Source: Catonella massiliensis (lineage in GTDB: Bacteria; Bacillota; Clostridia; Lachnospirales; Lachnospiraceae). From it: a stretch of 64,000 nt of DNA. Of the stretch, positions 62,202 to 64,000 are shown piece after piece. The notes under the pieces were generated by a model. The model saw only the letters and a program-made list of their open reading frames with translations, was not told the origin of the DNA and ran no database searches. Made by a program: the position numbers and the translations under genes. The stretch's first letter is position 1; every line of letters begins with the position of its first letter. The stretch lies in assembly GCF_016651435.1 (NCBI RefSeq), contig NZ_JAEPRJ010000001.1, forward strand, positions 3,055,401 to 3,119,400, written 5' to 3'.

Positions 62202-63173
62202 ATGCAACCTTTATTTTTAAGGCCTGTATTTAAGGAAATGATATGGGGTGGAACTGCCCTAAGGGATTTATACCACTATGATATACCAAGTGATAAAACG
62301 GGAGAATGTTGGGCGATTAGCGCACATAAGAATGGTGACTGCATAGTAGAAACCAGAGAGAAGTCCGAATATTCAGGAAAGAAGCTTAGTAAGCTGTGGC
62401 AAGATAACAAAGAGCTCTGGGGAAAGTCCGGAAAGGCAGAGGTATTCCCTCTTCTAACCAAGCTGATTTCTGCTGAAACCGACCTTTCCATCCAGGTTCA
62501 TCCTGATGATAACTACGCTAAAGAGCACGAGGGTGGCTCTCTAGGTAAGACAGAGTGCTGGTATGTGGCTGATGCAAAAGAAGGTGCAACCATAGTAATA
62601 GGGCACAACGCTAAGAACAAAGAGGAGCTCCACAAATACATGGATGATAAGAACTTCAGAGGTCTTATCAGAGAAATCCCGGTAAAAAAAGGAGACTTCT
62701 TCTTTATAGAGCCGGGTACTGTACACGCTATAAAGGGAGGCACCGTTATCCTTGAAACGCAGCAAAACAGTGATATAACTTATAGACTGTATGACTATGA
62801 CAGGCTTCAGGACGGCAAGCCTCGTGAGCTCCATATAGACAAGTGCTTTGATGTCATAACCTGTCCATTTGAGGAAAAAGAGCCTGTACATAGGGCTTGC
62901 AAGACTTTAGAGAATGGTTCTGAAGTTAGAAATCTGGTAGTATGTGACCTCTTTGAAGTAAGCTATATCAGGGTTGAAAAAGAGGTAAAACTCACTCAGG
63001 AAACAGACTTCACCTTGGTTAGCGTGCTAGAGGGTGAGGGAGTGATTATAAGTGAAAATGGCGATAAGTATGATATAAAAAAGGGAGAACATTTCATCCT
63101 CCCTTATGGCTTTGGTGCTTATGAACTTAAAGGTAATATGGAGCTTATAATATCTGGCTGCACTAAACGATGA
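62202..63173 (+). CDS. manA: Mannose-6-phosphate isomerase, class I
   Basis: 323 aa. Interconverts mannose-6-phosphate and fructose-6-phosphate. Zinc ligands: Gln and His in SIQVHPDD, Glu in KTECWYV, His in PGTVHAIKGG. LETQQNSDITYRLYDYDR is the family signature. RBS TAGGAG. The last 12 codons form the first unit of a 37-bp tandem repeat that continues past the stop. Confidence 0.94.
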   Translation: MQPLFLRPVFKEMIWGGTALRDLYHYDIPSDKTGECWAISAHKNGDCIVETREKSEYSGKKLSKLWQDNKELWGKSGKAEVFPLLTKLISAETDLSIQVHPDDNYAKEHEGGSLGKTECWYVADAKEGATIVIGHNAKNKEELHKYMDDKNFRGLIREIPVKKGDFFFIEPGTVHAIKGGTVILETQQNSDITYRLYDYDRLQDGKPRELHIDKCFDVITCPFEEKEPVHRACKTLENGSEVRNLVVCDLFEVSYIRVEKEVKLTQETDFTLVSVLEGEGVIISENGDKYDIKKGEHFILPYGFGAYELKGNMELIISGCTKR

Positions 63174-63320
63174 TATGGAGCTCATAATATCTGGCTGCAC
63201 TAAACGATGATATGGAGCTCATAATATCTGGCTGCACTAAACGATGATATGGAGCTCATAATATCTGGCTGCACTAAATGATGATATGAAGCTCATAATA
63301 TCCGGCTTTACTAACGATTA
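63136..63320 (+). repeat. 37-bp tandem repeat, five units, spanning the manA stop
   Basis: Units start at 63136, 63173, 63210, 63247 and 63284. Units 2-4 are nearly identical; unit 5 is shorter by one base and diverged. Unit 1 is the 3' end of manA including its TGA; unit 5 includes the stop codon of the convergent reductase gene. Each unit contains ATATGGAGCTCATAATAT, imperfectly palindromic around GAGCTC. No separate terminator lies between the two genes. Confidence 0.95.
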
Positions 63321-63766
63321 AATATATCCTCAAGAACAGGCTGTAAGAGGAGGATACCCTCCCCATCAGCTTCGCTAAAACGTCCTAAGGTAGGGCTGTC
63401 GATATCAAGTACAGCTACTACTTTACCGGATTTATCGTGTAAAGGAAGGACTATTTCTGAGTTTGATGCAGAGTCGCAGGCTATATGCCCCGGGAATGCG
63501 TGGACATCCTTTACCAGCTGGAGGCTGTCAGTGGACACCGCTGTTCCACATACACCCTTTCCTAAAGATATGGTTACACAGGCAGGCTTACCTTGAAAAG
63601 GTCCGAGGATTAGCTTATCATCTTTAAGCAGATAAAAGCCAACCCAATTTATATCAGTAAGCTCCATATTTAAGAGGGCTGATACATTTGAAAGATTGGC
63701 AATGAGGTCGCTTACATCAGATGTAAGAGCCTCTATTTCTTTTGATATGAGTGAATAGTTTGTCAT
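63311..63766 (-). CDS. Free methionine-(R)-sulfoxide reductase (GAF domain, fRMsr)
   Basis: 151 aa. Reduces free methionine-R-sulfoxide. The GAF fold carries the family cysteines: GKPACVTISLGKGVCGTA and FPGHIACDSASNSEIVLPL, plus NWVGFYLL and VLDIDSP. AAAGGAG lies just upstream of the ATG on the minus strand. Its stop codon lies inside the last unit of the tandem repeat. Confidence 0.92.
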   Translation of the reverse strand: MTNYSLISKEIEALTSDVSDLIANLSNVSALLNMELTDINWVGFYLLKDDKLILGPFQGKPACVTISLGKGVCGTAVSTDSLQLVKDVHAFPGHIACDSASNSEIVLPLHDKSGKVVAVLDIDSPTLGRFSEADGEGILLLQPVLEDIFNR

Positions 63767-63890
63767 ATATTCTCCTTTGGCTGTAATATTTTGTCTCAGA
63801 ATATCACAATTATTTGTTCATAACAAGTAGATAAACAGGTAACAGGAAAAAGTTTCAAAAAATTGTAAGAAAAGATTAAACTTAAGCCAC

Positions 63891-63920
63891 TTGTAATTGA
63901 CACTTATCTTGTTATATAAT
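63891..63920 (+). promoter_or_regulatory. Promoter of the gene at the right edge
   Basis: TTGTAA (63891-63896), 18 bases, perfect TATAAT (63915-63920). A better TTGACA lies at 63897 but is too close to the -10. Confidence 0.55.
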
Positions 63921-63970
63921 GAAATGTATATTTTTTGGATTTAACTTTATGTGGTAAAGGAAGAAACAGG

Positions 63971-64000
63971 ATGAGCAATGAAGATGAATTTTTAAAAGAA
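63971..64000 (+). CDS. Start of a gene running off the window
   Basis: ATG 63971 with GGAAG upstream; MSNEDEFLKE is visible before the window ends. No function can be assigned. Confidence 0.5.
   Translation, partial: MSNEDEFLKE

Noticed and set aside
63136..63320. Possible CRISPR array
   Set aside because: Units are head-to-tail without spacers and arise from the manA 3' end; no cas genes are near.

Overview
The window looks like chromosomal DNA from an anaerobic, low-GC Firmicute of the class Clostridia, most likely family Lachnospiraceae. The basis is the moderate-to-low GC, strong AGGAGG ribosome sites before most starts, an LplABC-type sugar transporter with no ATPase gene beside a YesN/YesM-type two-component pair, an anaerobic sulfatase maturase, a permuted GH3 enzyme, and a soj-spo0J-DUF4446 cluster. 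The genus cannot be fixed by reading alone. No rRNA, tRNA, CRISPR array or prophage was seen.

Layout. 1-5.8 kb: tail of an unidentified gene, then kduI, kduD and a secreted family 8 polysaccharide lyase, a small set for cutting glycosaminoglycans and processing the unsaturated uronate. 5.8-12.1 kb: a transglutaminase-like lipoprotein on the minus strand, a glycerol dehydrogenase with a Rex-like operator, an MgtA-type Mg2+ P-type ATPase and a methyltransferase. 12.2-19.5 kb: an AraC regulator with an ECF-type importer module and two IrtAB/YbtPQ-like ABC half-transporters in one tightly packed operon, possibly for metallophore or haem uptake. 19.6-26.5 kb: accessory DNA holding YefM/YoeB, two near-identical DinJ/RelE pairs (a 0.7-kb duplication), a nucleotidyltransferase, a YhcG-type nuclease and a dead Tn916-like integrase, with copies of a ~160-bp terminator-linked repeat at both edges.

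26.5-45.6 kb: a phosphatase, an MFS transporter, a sulfatase with its radical-SAM maturase, and a large carbohydrate locus: permuted GH3, response regulator and sensor kinase, solute-binding lipoprotein, two permeases, GH5, GH43 and GH42. Extracellular oligosaccharide would be sensed by the kinase, imported by the transporter (borrowing an ATPase encoded elsewhere) and hydrolysed inside the cell. 45.6-57.1 kb: a second accessory region with a HigBA/ImmA module between two broken copies of another toxin-antitoxin locus, a BspA-like surface protein gene interrupted by two in-frame stops, and a defence island. The island has a C-regulated restriction-modification system with an M.HaeIII-like methylase and a DUF6414-like protein, and is flanked by two class C group II introns, one complete and one with its reverse transcriptase deleted. 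A structured RNA-like element sits just before the second intron.

57.1-64 kb: two paralogous secreted transglutaminase-like proteins with a duplicated N-terminal module, then parA, parB, a DUF4446 protein, manA followed by a 37-bp tandem repeat, a free-methionine-sulfoxide reductase on the minus strand, and the start of another gene. All family names come from reading motifs; no database search was run.
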